This document shows, piece by piece, positions 33,688-42,290 of a DNA stretch of 64,000 bases. Location of the stretch: NCBI GenBank assembly GCA_018266915.1, contig JAFDZM010000091.1:22438-86437 (forward strand), read 5' to 3'. Both the position numbers and the translations under genes were made by a program. The stretch comes from Bacteroidota bacterium. GTDB lineage: Bacteria > Bacteroidota > Bacteroidia > Sphingobacteriales > Sphingobacteriaceae. The notes beneath the pieces were generated by a model, which ran no database searches, was not told where the DNA came from, and saw only the letters and a list, made by a program, of their open reading frames with translations. Every line of letters begins with the position of its first letter. Position 1 is the first letter of the stretch.

Positions 33688-34341
33688 ATGCAAACAGAAG
33701 GCAATACTTTAAAACATAAATTCGATAGCGTTATATTCGATTTGGATGGCACACTTTGGGACTCAACCGGTAATGTAGCACTGGCATGGGAAGAAGCCCG
33801 CAAGCAGGTGGATTATGTAGAAGAAGCTATTACGGTAGAACGTGTTAGATCAATTACAGGTATGGCTTATGATGTAATATTTGAAGTGCTATTGCCTGAG
33901 CTGGAAACCGGGAAACGCGATCATTTTAAAGCTATTTGTGCACAAAGTGAGATTGATATGCTGGATTCTAAAGGTGGTGATCTTTATCCTGGCCTTGCTG
34001 AAACCATTAAGTATCTGGCTGCTAAGTATAAGCTATACATTGTAAGCAATTGCCAGAGCGGTTATATAGAAACTTTTCTGAACCACTGCCCGGTTGCTGA
34101 GTATTTCTCAGGCCATCAATGTTATGGCACCAAAGGTCAGCCCAAGGCGGAGAATATCAAAGACATTGTGAATGATCATCAGCTTAAAACCCCTGTTTAT
34201 ATAGGCGATACCAAAGGTGACCGCGACTCAGCAGCCAAAGCGGGCGTACCTTTTATTTTTGCCGGTTACGGTTTTGGAACTATTGATGGTGGAGCTATTG
34301 CGACGATCAGTGGTTTGAGCAATTTGATGGAACTGTTATAG
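33688..34341 (+). CDS. HAD-superfamily hydrolase
   Basis: 217 residues. Nucleophile and acid Asp in VIFDLDGTLWDS, motif II IVSNCQSGY, Lys in GQPKAENI, and motif IV VYIGDTKGDRDSA. Phosphoglycolate-phosphatase-like cap between motifs I and II. A phosphatase or phosphomutase of the cytosol, substrate unknown. The start lies 5 nt from a -7 box, so its mRNA is a leaderless candidate. Confidence 0.88.
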   Translation: MQTEGNTLKHKFDSVIFDLDGTLWDSTGNVALAWEEARKQVDYVEEAITVERVRSITGMAYDVIFEVLLPELETGKRDHFKAICAQSEIDMLDSKGGDLYPGLAETIKYLAAKYKLYIVSNCQSGYIETFLNHCPVAEYFSGHQCYGTKGQPKAENIKDIVNDHQLKTPVYIGDTKGDRDSAAKAGVPFIFAGYGFGTIDGGAIATISGLSNLMELL

Positions 34342-34362
34342 GATATACTGATTCAGACAATA

Positions 34363-35019
34363 TTACTTTTCCGATATCACCGGGCATTGCCTGTTATAAA
34401 GATTTTTCTCCAGCACATCCAGCATAAACAACGCCAAATTACGACGGCTGATTGTTAAGGAAGGCTTAGGTTTATTGTCGATGGTTACTTTCACTTCGCG
34501 AGGCCTCATAGAGTCGGTAAGCCCGACAGGACGCACAATTGTCCAATTCATATTTGATGACTGAAGCAATTGTTCTTGTTTCCCGTGATCGTAATATGGA
34601 TATTTAATATTACTGTTTTTTATCAGCCACCTGAACCAGAATGGAATGTCTTTGTATGTTTCGGCAACGCCCCATGCTGTGGTAATGATGATGCGCTTCA
34701 CTTTGTTTTCTCTTGCAGCTTCAAGAATATGCCCCATAGATTCTGATAAAAAATCCTTTGAAGTACGAAGCTTTGACCAGGGGAAGTCGGATACGCGGGA
34801 AATGTTGAGTGCGCTTAAAACAACATCGCAGCCCTTCATTGCATCTGCCAGGGTGAATTTGTTTAAGGGGGTGCCTTCATAAACCTCCACCAATTCGGGA
34901 CTTATTCTTAAAGCGCCTTTATGACTTATTAATATCGTTACCTTATGACCACGTTTTAACGCTTCAAATAACAATATCCGTCCTGTTCTTCCGGTTGCAC
35001 CTAAGATGAGAATGTGCAT
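34363..35019 (-). CDS. NmrA/SDR-like NAD(P)-binding protein
   Basis: 218 residues from ATG 35019; a TTG nine codons upstream is rejected because the ATG opens on the Rossmann strand HILILGATGRTGRIL. The fold and length fit the atypical SDR (NAD(P)H-binding) group, with VVLSALNISR, IIITTAWG and the WTIVRPVGLTDS segment; no YxxxK catalytic pair is evident. These proteins are often redox sensors or quinone reductases. Isolated; the next gene upstream is a ROK regulator on the same strand. Confidence 0.82.
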   Translation of the reverse strand: MHILILGATGRTGRILLFEALKRGHKVTILISHKGALRISPELVEVYEGTPLNKFTLADAMKGCDVVLSALNISRVSDFPWSKLRTSKDFLSESMGHILEAARENKVKRIIITTAWGVAETYKDIPFWFRWLIKNSNIKYPYYDHGKQEQLLQSSNMNWTIVRPVGLTDSMRPREVKVTIDNKPKPSLTISRRNLALFMLDVLEKNLYNRQCPVISEK

Positions 35020-35108
35020 AGCTAATTTCAATAGGGTTGATGGCAACCAAATTAACCATAAATGTCATTAGGGCAAAGTAAAGCTTATGTTATGTTTAAG
35101 ATTTTACA

Positions 35109-36329
35109 TTAAACTAATAGCTTTGGCAGACTTTTTACTTCCTTTTCAAAATTTTCCATCATCAAAACTGCTGCACCTATCAGTTCGGCATCAAAGCCAA
35201 GATCTGAGATTAGTAACTGTGTGCTTTCAGCCAGCCGCGGAATGCAATATTTGTGCAAAGCCTGTTGTATAGGAGCCAGCAGTATCTTCCCGGCACGTGC
35301 GCCACGACCGCTTAATACTATAGCCTGAGGGTTCATGATATGTATAAGGATAGCCAGCGCCTTACCTATTTTATATGCTGCGTCAGAAAGCAGTTCAATA
35401 GCAAACTGGTCGCCCTTGCCTGCTGCATCCAGAATATCATCGAGCAGCGCCTTTGATGCAACAGAGTCAGTATCTTTCACGCTTGTAGCCCTTCCGCTGT
35501 TTATTCCTTCAATTGCCTTTTCGGCCACCACTTGCATTGAAGCTACTGTTTCAAGGCAACCGCGTTTACCGCAGGCGCAAAGTGCATCATCATCCGATAG
35601 TGGAATATGGCTCAGCTCACCTGCAAAACCATTGTGGCCCCTGAAGATTTCGTTATTAACGATCATACCTAAGCCAATACCCCAACCCAGGTTGATCACC
35701 ATTACATTTTGCAGGGCCTTGGCTATGCCAAAACGCTGCTCGGCAAGTGCAATAAGGCTCGAGTCGTTATCGATATAAACCGGTAAGCCGATCTCGTCAC
35801 GCAAATACTGAACAAGGCTTTTGCTGCCGGCATTGAGATAAGTATAGTTGATGCCCTGGCGAACATTGATAAATCCCGGCATGCCCATTCCGATCCCTGC
35901 AATTTTATCTTTTGAAATGCCCGATTTCAGGATATAATTATTAATGCTTTTTACCAGTGTGCCCAGCGCCGCGTCGTTATTAAGCAACTTCAAGTCGAAA
36001 GTCATGGATTCTGCAACCGGCCGGTTCAGCAGGTCAAGCAGTTGGATGCGGGTTGAAAGCTGGTCCATAGCAATGGCCAGTATGTACATCGCATCCGGCT
36101 TAATAGAGTATAACAAAGGCCGGCGCCCACCGCTTGACGGCGCATACCCATGTTCTACCACAAAGCCTTCTGCTATCAGTTCGTTAACTGCTTTTGTGAT
36201 AGAAGGGATGCTTTTATCAAAAAGTTCGCTTAGTTCGGCGCAAGATAGGGCGGTGTCAAAATACAGCTGTTTAACGATCAAATTCTTTAATTGAGCGCTT
36301 TTTACAGTCTTTGGTTTAATTTCCATCAA
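35109..36329 (-). CDS. ROK-family transcriptional regulator
   Basis: 406 residues: an N-terminal winged HTH (about 20-75: SCAELSELFDKSIPSITKAV) followed by a ROK/ATPase domain with GIGMGMPGFI, DNDSSLIALAEQ, a GxxHxxG-like hinge GHNGFAGELSH, and the zinc site CACGKRGCLE. It usually represses or activates sugar-use genes upon binding a sugar or sugar phosphate. The GH3 glucosidase gene lies 0.8 kb away on the same strand, with one lipoprotein gene between; a regulatory link is plausible but not proven. Confidence 0.9.
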   Translation of the reverse strand: MMEIKPKTVKSAQLKNLIVKQLYFDTALSCAELSELFDKSIPSITKAVNELIAEGFVVEHGYAPSSGGRRPLLYSIKPDAMYILAIAMDQLSTRIQLLDLLNRPVAESMTFDLKLLNNDAALGTLVKSINNYILKSGISKDKIAGIGMGMPGFINVRQGINYTYLNAGSKSLVQYLRDEIGLPVYIDNDSSLIALAEQRFGIAKALQNVMVINLGWGIGLGMIVNNEIFRGHNGFAGELSHIPLSDDDALCACGKRGCLETVASMQVVAEKAIEGINSGRATSVKDTDSVASKALLDDILDAAGKGDQFAIELLSDAAYKIGKALAILIHIMNPQAIVLSGRGARAGKILLAPIQQALHKYCIPRLAESTQLLISDLGFDAELIGAAVLMMENFEKEVKSLPKLLV

Positions 36330-36508
36330 ATAATTTAGGTTATCGGAGCTTTAGAAAGCACTAAAACTTCTTAAAATATTTATAAAAGTATGTAATTAGA
36401 AAATAATCTGCAAGTGTTTATTGTACTATATACACTATTAAGTTTTTAGTTGGTGATTTGGTTCAAGATAGTATCAGGAAAGGTGCAAATAGCCAGGCCT
36501 GATCAACA

Positions 36509-36964
36509 TTAACGATAAAAAATTTTATAATCTACATCTATCTCAGCAATATCAGCCTCATGAGGCGATTTGGATGGATCAAATAAATATAAGGTATAAA
36601 ATTGGGGCAGAGTATCAATCTTTACTACTGTAGATATGCCATTATGCTGCATAAATTTGAGGTACTTGTAGTTTTGTGCATCAATAACAGGCAATCCCTT
36701 ACTTTTCAAAATTGAATCTGCAATGCCAGCATAATACACGTTATCTTCTTCTGCTGCATCAGAATCATCATTACCATATTGCTTTCTTCGTTTTTCCATA
36801 GTTGTGCTGTCCAACCACACCGAAACAGCAGAACGTTTGGTAATAAACAAAGTATCCTTGTTTAAGCTCTTTTTGTGTTTTTTATGGTGAAGTTTTTTAC
36901 TATCGTGATGACAACCGATCATTAGGGTTAAAATGATGATAAGCAGAAAAAAGTACTTTTTCAT
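36509..36964 (-). CDS. Hypothetical lipoprotein with His/Lys-rich linker
   Basis: 151 residues from ATG 36964. SPII signal ending LMIGCHHD (Cys about 17), a basic His/Lys linker (KKLHHKKHKKSLNKD), then a charged domain with no known motif (STTMEKRRKQYGNDDSDAAE). Envelope lipoprotein of unknown role. Convergent or isolated; no operon partner obvious. Confidence 0.6.
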   Translation of the reverse strand: MKKYFFLLIIILTLMIGCHHDSKKLHHKKHKKSLNKDTLFITKRSAVSVWLDSTTMEKRRKQYGNDDSDAAEEDNVYYAGIADSILKSKGLPVIDAQNYKYLKFMQHNGISTVVKIDTLPQFYTLYLFDPSKSPHEADIAEIDVDYKIFYR

Positions 36965-37066
36965 TTGAAATGTAATAAGGCAGTTCAAAAATAGTGATAC
37001 GGTGGTTCAACCGCAAAATCATGTTGATCGCTTGCCATGAACGATTACAAGTGTGCTATAATAAAA

Positions 37067-37098
37067 ATTCGGACTTCGGCTATCCGACATCCGACTTC
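37067..37098. repeat. TTCGGA/TCCGA short repeat near the GH3 gene
   Basis: TTCGGACTTCGG followed by TCCGACATCCGAC; a small pairing repeat at the 3' side of the GH3 gene. A related block is at 39561-39590 on its 5' side. Confidence 0.5.
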
Positions 37099-37101
37099 AA
37101 C

Positions 37102-39498
37102 CTATTTCTCCACCTCAAATTTCTTTTTCAACTTAATATCTTCCGATGAATTCCCGATCATCACCTGGAACTTGCCCGGTTCAACCGTCCAGTTCATATT
37201 TTTATCAAGGATGGCCAAATCGTCAGGGTGCAAGGTGAATTCAACTGTTTTCTTTTCGCCGGGATTTAGGGTAACACGCTCGAAACCACGCAAATCGTAC
37301 TCGTAAGTGGTTACATCGCTGATCTCCTGTTTCAGGTACAACTGCACCACTTCGTCACCTTTACGCTGACCAGTATTGGTTACGTCGACAGTCACTTTAA
37401 TATCTCCCTGCTGATGTTCTTTTTCAGGCGATACCAGCAGGTTGCTGAAATCGAAAGTAGTATAACTCAAACCATAACCGAATGGATATAGCGCTCCATT
37501 CACACTGGTTTTGCCCCAGCTGTTGGCACCACCTTGTCCGGCTTGTGAGCCTGGTTTGAATGGGAAGTTAAATTCGATTTGTCCTATAGTTTTCGGGAAG
37601 GTGATGGACAGCTTTCCTCCCGGATTGTTATCCCCAAACAATGTCTCTGCTATTACTTTTCCGCTTTCCGGTCCCGGGAACCAGGCTTCAAGTATGGCAG
37701 GTACATATTTGTTTTCCCAGTTGACGGTAAGCGGCTGGCCATTGATCATCACCATTACCACTGGTTTGCCTGTAGCCTGCAAAGCTTGTATTAATTTTAA
37801 CTGGCGACCGGGTAAATTTAATCCAGTACGGGAAAGGCTTTCACCCACGCGGTCTACATCTTCGCCAACCACTGCGATTACTACATCTGATTGTTTGGCT
37901 TGATTTACAGCCGAATCAATACCAGCCTGTTCCTGTGTGGTAAGTGGCGTTTCGATGATCTCGCTTTCGGGCCAGGTAGCATCTATAATGTCGCAACCCT
38001 TTACATAATTCACTTGTGTGCCATTGCCCACATAATTTTTGATGCCATCAACCACGCTGGTTACCGGGTTGTGCGATGGTCCGTAGCGGCTAATGGCGTA
38101 GTTGGTTTCAGCAGCCAATGGACCGGTTACCAATATCTTTTTGAGAGAAGATTTATTCAAAGGGAGCAGGTTGTTTGCATTTTTTAGCAATACCATGCTT
38201 TCGCGGTTCATTTGCAGGCCCATAGCCTGGTCTTTTGCGGTATGAACAATCTTGTCAGCAGCTTTTGGGTCTTTTACATAAGGCTCATCAAACAAGCCCA
38301 GCTTGAACTTTACACGCAACACATCTGCTACGCGTGAGTCCAGTGTTTTCATGGAAACTTTGCCTTCCTTCACTAATTCGCGCAAAGGCATAATATAAGT
38401 TTGCGGCATGGTGAAATTAGTACGCACATTTAATCCTGCTTCAATTGCCTGGCGAACGGCTTCTTTAATATCCCCGGCTACATGATGTTTAGAATAGAGG
38501 TATTCAACTGCTTCACTGTCAGATACGACGTAACCATTGAAACCAAATTTCTGACGGAGTAACTCTGTCAGGAAATAATAGCTGCCGGTTATGGGTTGTC
38601 CATCCCAATCGTTATAGCTGCTCATCACACCCATAGCGTGAGCTTCCTGTATTACCCGGCGAAAAGGATAAAGATATATCTGGTACATTTCGCGCGGAGC
38701 TACGTGGGGATCAGTACGGGCAGCGCCGTCACGACCACCTTTTGGCACGCTATATACCGCAAAGTGTTTTAAGGTTGACGCAGCGCCTTCTTCCTGTATG
38801 CCAAGGGTCATTTGCTTACCTAATTCAGCAATTAAAAAAGGATCTTCACCATAACATTCAACCACGCGTCCCCAACGCTGGTCGCGGGCTGGATCAAGGA
38901 TGGGAGCATAAACGTTGGTATAACCTAAAGCTCTGGCTTCACGGCCTACGGTTTGTCCTGCTTGCCGAACTAAATTTTTATCCCAGGTACTGCCAATTCC
39001 GATAGGGGCAGGCAGTGATGTAGCACGGTCATGGTTTAGGCCGTGGATGCCTTCGTTGGTAAAATCGACAGGGATACCCATCCGTGTTTCTTCCACAAAC
39101 CAGCGTTGTACGGTATTGATTGCTTCGGCGTGCTTGCTGTAAGGATAGGAGTATTGTGTAGGTGCAGCGTCGGTATGCGAGGTGAGATTGTTCAGTTCTT
39201 CATCAATATTGGCTATACCATCTTTCCAAACTTCGTGCTTCCATGATTCGGCCGGCATTTCCTCTTTCAAAACCCGTTTGTAACCATACAGGGTAGCCAA
39301 CTGACAGGTTTTCTCTTCAACGGTCATTTGGCTAAGCAGATCATTGATGCGCTTATCAAGGGGCTGTGATGGATCTTCAAATACATCCATCTTCCCATTT
39401 TTGTTAAAGTCGACCCAGCCTTTGTGGTAGATGCTTTTTTGCTGAGCAAATGTTGTTGCAGAAAGTAGCAGAAGCAGCGGCAGTAGCGGTTTTTTCAT
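37102..39498 (-). CDS. bglX: Exported GH3 beta-glucosidase
   Basis: 798 residues from ATG 39498. Signal peptide ending TTFAQQ, N-terminal GH3 barrel with NEGIHGLNHDRATSLPAPI, HFAVYSVPKGGRDGAAR, the nucleophile Asp in GYVVSDSEAV, then the GH3 C-terminal domain and a fibronectin-III-like domain (EVVQLYLKQE, GFERVTLNPGE). BglX-type periplasmic beta-glucosidases and related beta-xylosidases trim oligosaccharides. Stand-alone, flanked by short TTCGGA repeats, with a TATATTTG -7 element at 39523-39530. Linkage specificity unknown. Confidence 0.92.
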   Translation of the reverse strand: MKKPLLPLLLLLSATTFAQQKSIYHKGWVDFNKNGKMDVFEDPSQPLDKRINDLLSQMTVEEKTCQLATLYGYKRVLKEEMPAESWKHEVWKDGIANIDEELNNLTSHTDAAPTQYSYPYSKHAEAINTVQRWFVEETRMGIPVDFTNEGIHGLNHDRATSLPAPIGIGSTWDKNLVRQAGQTVGREARALGYTNVYAPILDPARDQRWGRVVECYGEDPFLIAELGKQMTLGIQEEGAASTLKHFAVYSVPKGGRDGAARTDPHVAPREMYQIYLYPFRRVIQEAHAMGVMSSYNDWDGQPITGSYYFLTELLRQKFGFNGYVVSDSEAVEYLYSKHHVAGDIKEAVRQAIEAGLNVRTNFTMPQTYIMPLRELVKEGKVSMKTLDSRVADVLRVKFKLGLFDEPYVKDPKAADKIVHTAKDQAMGLQMNRESMVLLKNANNLLPLNKSSLKKILVTGPLAAETNYAISRYGPSHNPVTSVVDGIKNYVGNGTQVNYVKGCDIIDATWPESEIIETPLTTQEQAGIDSAVNQAKQSDVVIAVVGEDVDRVGESLSRTGLNLPGRQLKLIQALQATGKPVVMVMINGQPLTVNWENKYVPAILEAWFPGPESGKVIAETLFGDNNPGGKLSITFPKTIGQIEFNFPFKPGSQAGQGGANSWGKTSVNGALYPFGYGLSYTTFDFSNLLVSPEKEHQQGDIKVTVDVTNTGQRKGDEVVQLYLKQEISDVTTYEYDLRGFERVTLNPGEKKTVEFTLHPDDLAILDKNMNWTVEPGKFQVMIGNSSEDIKLKKKFEVEK

Positions 39499-39522
39499 AG
39501 GTATATAATCCAGGTTTATGTT

Positions 39523-39530
39523 CAAATATA
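39523..39530 (-). promoter_or_regulatory. -7 element TATATTTG for the GH3 gene
   Basis: Perfect TAnnTTTG on the minus strand, 24 bp upstream of the chosen ATG at 39498. It lies inside a longer frame that begins at 39525, supporting the shorter start. Confidence 0.5.
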
Positions 39531-39560
39531 GAAAGAGTGTAGGAGATACACACCATTGAT

Positions 39561-39590
39561 TTCGTATTTCGGAAGTCCGATTTCGGAATT
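39561..39590. repeat. TTCGGA/TCCGA short repeat, 5' side of the GH3 gene
   Basis: TTTCGGAAGTCCGATTTCGG lies between the GH3 promoter and the divergent hypothetical gene; partner of the block at 37067. Confidence 0.45.
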
Positions 39591-39598
39591 TATATTTA
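39591..39598 (+). promoter_or_regulatory. -7 element TATATTTA close to a start codon
   Basis: TTTC at 39567-39570, 20-bp spacer, TATATTTA. The ATG at 39603 follows after 4 nt, so this transcript is also a leaderless candidate. Confidence 0.45.
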
Positions 39599-39602
39599 TC
39601 AA

Positions 39603-39998
39603 ATGAATATATTAATGAGTGGTCATGTTTTATGGAGCTATACTGATGAGGTTGCAGAAGCCGGACTAGAAGATGAAATCCGTGCTCTATTTTCTTTTGT
39701 AAAGCCTCTGCATTATCATGAAGGCGAAATTATATTGACCGATAATAGTTTAATTATTAATGGAGATATTGATCTTAATATCCCGTTAACAGATATTAGC
39801 CAGTTATACCTGGGCTTCGATGAGGTTTATAAGTCTTCTTACGTTAAAAATGCAGGTGTTTTCTGGCAGCCACTCAGGGTAAGTTATTATGGTGATGGTA
39901 CACAAAAAGTCGTTTATTTAATAATAGACTATAGTCTAATAGGTATAGCTAAGGATAAACAATGGTTTAATGCGCTGCGAGAAATATTATCTGAATGA
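39603..39998 (+). CDS. Hypothetical PH-like beta-rich protein
   Basis: 131 residues, no signal peptide. A series of predicted strands (EGEIILTDNSLIINGDIDL, DISQLYLGFDEV, VSYYGDGTQKVVYLIID) ended by a helix (KQWFNALREIL) resembles a pleckstrin-homology-like fold, but I cannot name the family. It is divergent from the GH3 gene. A possible short hairpin (TTCCTTC...GAAGGAA) lies after its stop. Confidence 0.6.
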   Translation: MNILMSGHVLWSYTDEVAEAGLEDEIRALFSFVKPLHYHEGEIILTDNSLIINGDIDLNIPLTDISQLYLGFDEVYKSSYVKNAGVFWQPLRVSYYGDGTQKVVYLIIDYSLIGIAKDKQWFNALREILSE

Positions 39999-40085
39999 TT
40001 GTCTTTATATATTGATTCACTTCCTTCCGCCAAGAAGGAAGCGATAAACAAGAGCCACGAAGTATAGTATATCTTTTAGGAAATG

Positions 40086-40592
40086 TTAAATCAGTTGTGC
40101 TATAGTACCCATCGGGATAAACATCCTACCGCTACCCGGGAGGTTTATAAAACCGTATTTCAAGTAGAAGCGCCTGGCATTCTCGTCAATCGGATCAACT
40201 ACAACAGCCATTGACCCAATACTGCTTACAGCTGTATGATAGCTTCTTTTTAGTGCATCTGCCAGCAAAAGAGCTCCGATTCCCTGGTGTTGAAATGATT
40301 TATCGACAGCTAATCTGCCTAAAAGCGTCACCGGCAAGCTGGCATAAGCAGGGGGCAATTTCTTCAATAAATTTTCAGGAATATTTTTCCGCGAAAGAGC
40401 ATCATTTGATAAAGTATAATAGCCTTTTATAGTTTGGTCTTCGCCTGGATAAATAAAAACAGCAGTTAATTTGCGTTTTACATCCTGTCCAGCCTGATGA
40501 TGTAAATAATTATCTAATTGATTTGTACCCGATTGGAATTTTTGCTTATGATAATCGCCGGTCAGCAATACCGTAATATATTCATTTCCCAT
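40086..40592 (-). CDS. TacT-like GNAT toxin
   Basis: 168-residue GNAT acetyltransferase. Acetyl-CoA loop in LAVDKSFQHQGIGALLL, plus a TIKGYYTLSNDALSR strand typical of the TacT/AtaT-type toxins that acetylate aminoacyl-tRNA and stop translation. It overlaps the DUF1778 antitoxin gene by 11 bp in a +1 frame, the usual antitoxin-first order. Toxicity is inferred from family and partner. Confidence 0.87.
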   Translation of the reverse strand: MGNEYITVLLTGDYHKQKFQSGTNQLDNYLHHQAGQDVKRKLTAVFIYPGEDQTIKGYYTLSNDALSRKNIPENLLKKLPPAYASLPVTLLGRLAVDKSFQHQGIGALLLADALKRSYHTAVSSIGSMAVVVDPIDENARRFYLKYGFINLPGSGRMFIPMGTIAQLI

Positions 40593-40878
40593 TAAGAGCT
40601 TGCTGATAGTTTTTGAAAGCCTTTTTTAAGTCTTCGTTGGGCCTTGGTGGATTGACTATACTTTCAAAGAAAACCTCTTTATCCTTTAACGAAGTCAATA
40701 TTGCGCTATGTTGCTCAATAATTGCATTTGCTTTTTCCTGAGCAGAGGAAATCAGAAAATCAGTAAGCGTGCGATAACCTGCCAAACCCGCGGCTTTTTC
40801 AAAAAGTGCTTTTTGACTTTCGGGTATACGTGCGTCGAAGCGGGTTTTGTGTTCCTTTAGTTTTAACGACTTCTCCAT
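40582..40878 (-). CDS. DUF1778 (TacA-like) antitoxin
   Basis: 98 residues from ATG 40878 (a longer frame adds ten residues). The N-terminal ribbon-helix-helix (TRFDARIPESQKALFEKAA, then RTLTDFLISSAQEKA) should bind DNA, and the C-terminal tail (VNPPRPNEDLKKAFKNYQQ) is the toxin-neutralising part in TacA. It overlaps its toxin by 11 bp. Repeated CGGATAT motifs at 40891-40960 are candidate operators. Confidence 0.85.
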   Translation of the reverse strand: MEKSLKLKEHKTRFDARIPESQKALFEKAAGLAGYRTLTDFLISSAQEKANAIIEQHSAILTSLKDKEVFFESIVNPPRPNEDLKKAFKNYQQALNGK

Positions 40879-40890
40879 AAAACAAATGTA

Positions 40891-40960
40891 CGGATATTTT
40901 CTGTACAAGCAAATATTCTCCTATATTTAAACGTTGATATCCGCGTTTTATATCGGATAT
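40891..40960. promoter_or_regulatory. CGGATAT motifs, possible TacA operator
   Basis: CGGATAT at 40891, ATATCCG at 40937-40943 and CGGATAT at 40954-40960; the last two form an inverted pair with a 10-bp gap. They lie between the divergent antitoxin and DUF2147 genes. Confidence 0.45.
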
Positions 40961-40997
40961 TTGTAAAACTGCTGTGTTGTTTATCCGTTTATCTGCT

Positions 40998-41438
40998 ATG
41001 TTTAAAATTCTATCTCTCCTGTTTTTTGTCGGTTTAAATTTTCAATCTCATGCTGCTGTGCCCGAAAGCGACCGGATATTGGGTAAATGGCTGTCATCTG
41101 ATAAAAAGCTGATGGTGGAGGTTTATAAAGACAGGGAACAGTATAAAGCTAAAATAATCTGGTTCAACGATGATCCGAGCAAGCCTATGGACGAATGGCG
41201 CGACAAACATAACCCTGATCCTGCGTTGCGTAACCGCAAAATTCTTGGCCTTGAAATATTAAGAGGACTTCGTTACGATTGGAACAGCCATACCTGGGAG
41301 GGAGGCAAAATATATGATGCGCAGCATGGTAAAGAATGGGACGCTGCCGGGTACATCGATAAGGATGGAACCATGAAAGTGAAAGGTTACTGGCATTTAA
41401 AACTAATAGGCCGCACAATGGTCTTTAAGAGGGTATAA
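40998..41438 (+). CDS. Exported DUF2147 protein
   Basis: 146 residues from ATG 40998. Signal peptide ending NFQSHAAVP, then DUF2147: DRILGKWLSSDKKLMVEVYK, an RNRKILGLEILRGL segment, WEGGKIYDAQHGKEW and the closing LKGYWHLKLIGRTMVFKR-like strands. Small periplasmic beta-barrel-like domain of unknown function. Terminated by a strong hairpin at 41443. The longer frame from 40974 is rejected because the ATG opens on a better signal. Confidence 0.85.
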   Translation: MFKILSLLFFVGLNFQSHAAVPESDRILGKWLSSDKKLMVEVYKDREQYKAKIIWFNDDPSKPMDEWRDKHNPDPALRNRKILGLEILRGLRYDWNSHTWEGGKIYDAQHGKEWDAAGYIDKDGTMKVKGYWHLKLIGRTMVFKRV

Positions 41439-41442
41439 AAAA

Positions 41443-41469
41443 AAGCGTCCCGGAGATTCCGGGACGCTT
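41443..41469. terminator. Strong terminator between convergent genes
   Basis: AAGCGTCCCGGA (41443-41454) pairs perfectly with TCCGGGACGCTT (41458-41469), 3-nt loop, A-run before and T-rich tract after; usable from both strands by the DUF2147 and YceI genes. Confidence 0.85.
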
Positions 41470-41500
41470 CTATAATAGCTAATTCAATTAAATTTTCTTA

Positions 41501-42073
41501 TTAGTTTGCTTTGTCAAACTCGCCTGATGCTTTGAAGGTAACTTCGTCGCTCAGCATTGGTGAACCAAATTTGCTGCCGAAAGTAAAATCAGAACGGTTG
41601 ATAGAACCAGAAACTGAGAAACCTGCATCAGGAGCTTTGGTCATTGGGTTGGTGATGGTACCACGGTATACTAAATCAAGCGTAACAGGTTTGGTAACGC
41701 CGTTTAAAGTTAAATTACCGGTTAATTTGTAGTGATTAGTTGATGCAGTTTTGATGCCTGTGCTAACGAAATTAACAGTAGGATATTTAGCTACGTCAAA
41801 AAAGTCAGGACTTTTCAGATGACCGTCGCGTTGATCAACACCTGTGTTTACAGATGCTGTCTGAGCAACAAATTCAACTTTTGCATCGCTAAAATCTGGT
41901 TTTGAAGCAGTGATAGTGGCATCAAAATCTTTAAATACGCCGTCAACATCTGATACGGCTAAGTGGGTAATGGTAAAAGTAAAATGCGAATGCGCTTTGT
42001 TTACTTTCCACGTTTGTGCAAATACTGCTGTGTTCATTAAGGCGACTGCAGCTAATAGAATGATCTTTTTCAT
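41501..42073 (-). CDS. Exported YceI-family protein
   Basis: 190 residues. Signal peptide ending AVFAQTW, then the YceI lipocalin-like barrel (WKVNKAHSHFTFTITHLAVS, VDQRDGHLKSPDFFDVAKYP, LTLNGVTKPVTLDL, SGSINRSDFTFG). Members bind polyprenoids or fatty acids in the periplasm and are linked to stress. Preceded by a perfect TACATTTG -7 box (42108-42115), with a 12-bp palindrome just upstream at 42122. Confidence 0.9.
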   Translation of the reverse strand: MKKIILLAAVALMNTAVFAQTWKVNKAHSHFTFTITHLAVSDVDGVFKDFDATITASKPDFSDAKVEFVAQTASVNTGVDQRDGHLKSPDFFDVAKYPTVNFVSTGIKTASTNHYKLTGNLTLNGVTKPVTLDLVYRGTITNPMTKAPDAGFSVSGSINRSDFTFGSKFGSPMLSDEVTFKASGEFDKAN

Positions 42074-42107
42074 TTATTTCTTGTTTTGAGTTTTTAATTA
42101 ACGATGC

Positions 42108-42133
42108 AAATGTATAATTATATGTTTAAACAT
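42108..42133 (-). promoter_or_regulatory. YceI promoter with adjacent palindrome
   Basis: -7 TACATTTG on the minus strand at 42108-42115, and the perfect palindrome ATGTTTAAACAT at 42122-42133, inside the core promoter spacer. A repressor site there could block transcription. Confidence 0.5.
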
Positions 42134-42290
42134 TTATTTTTGAAAAGTCTGATAAATGTAAAATTAATTCTATATAATTTATAGTCTTTATCGGCTATGA
42201 TTAAAAAATAACATTTCTATGTCATTTATCATTGCAATGTATTGATAGTTAAAACGGTGTGTTAAATTGCCTGCGTTTAAACCGACAATT

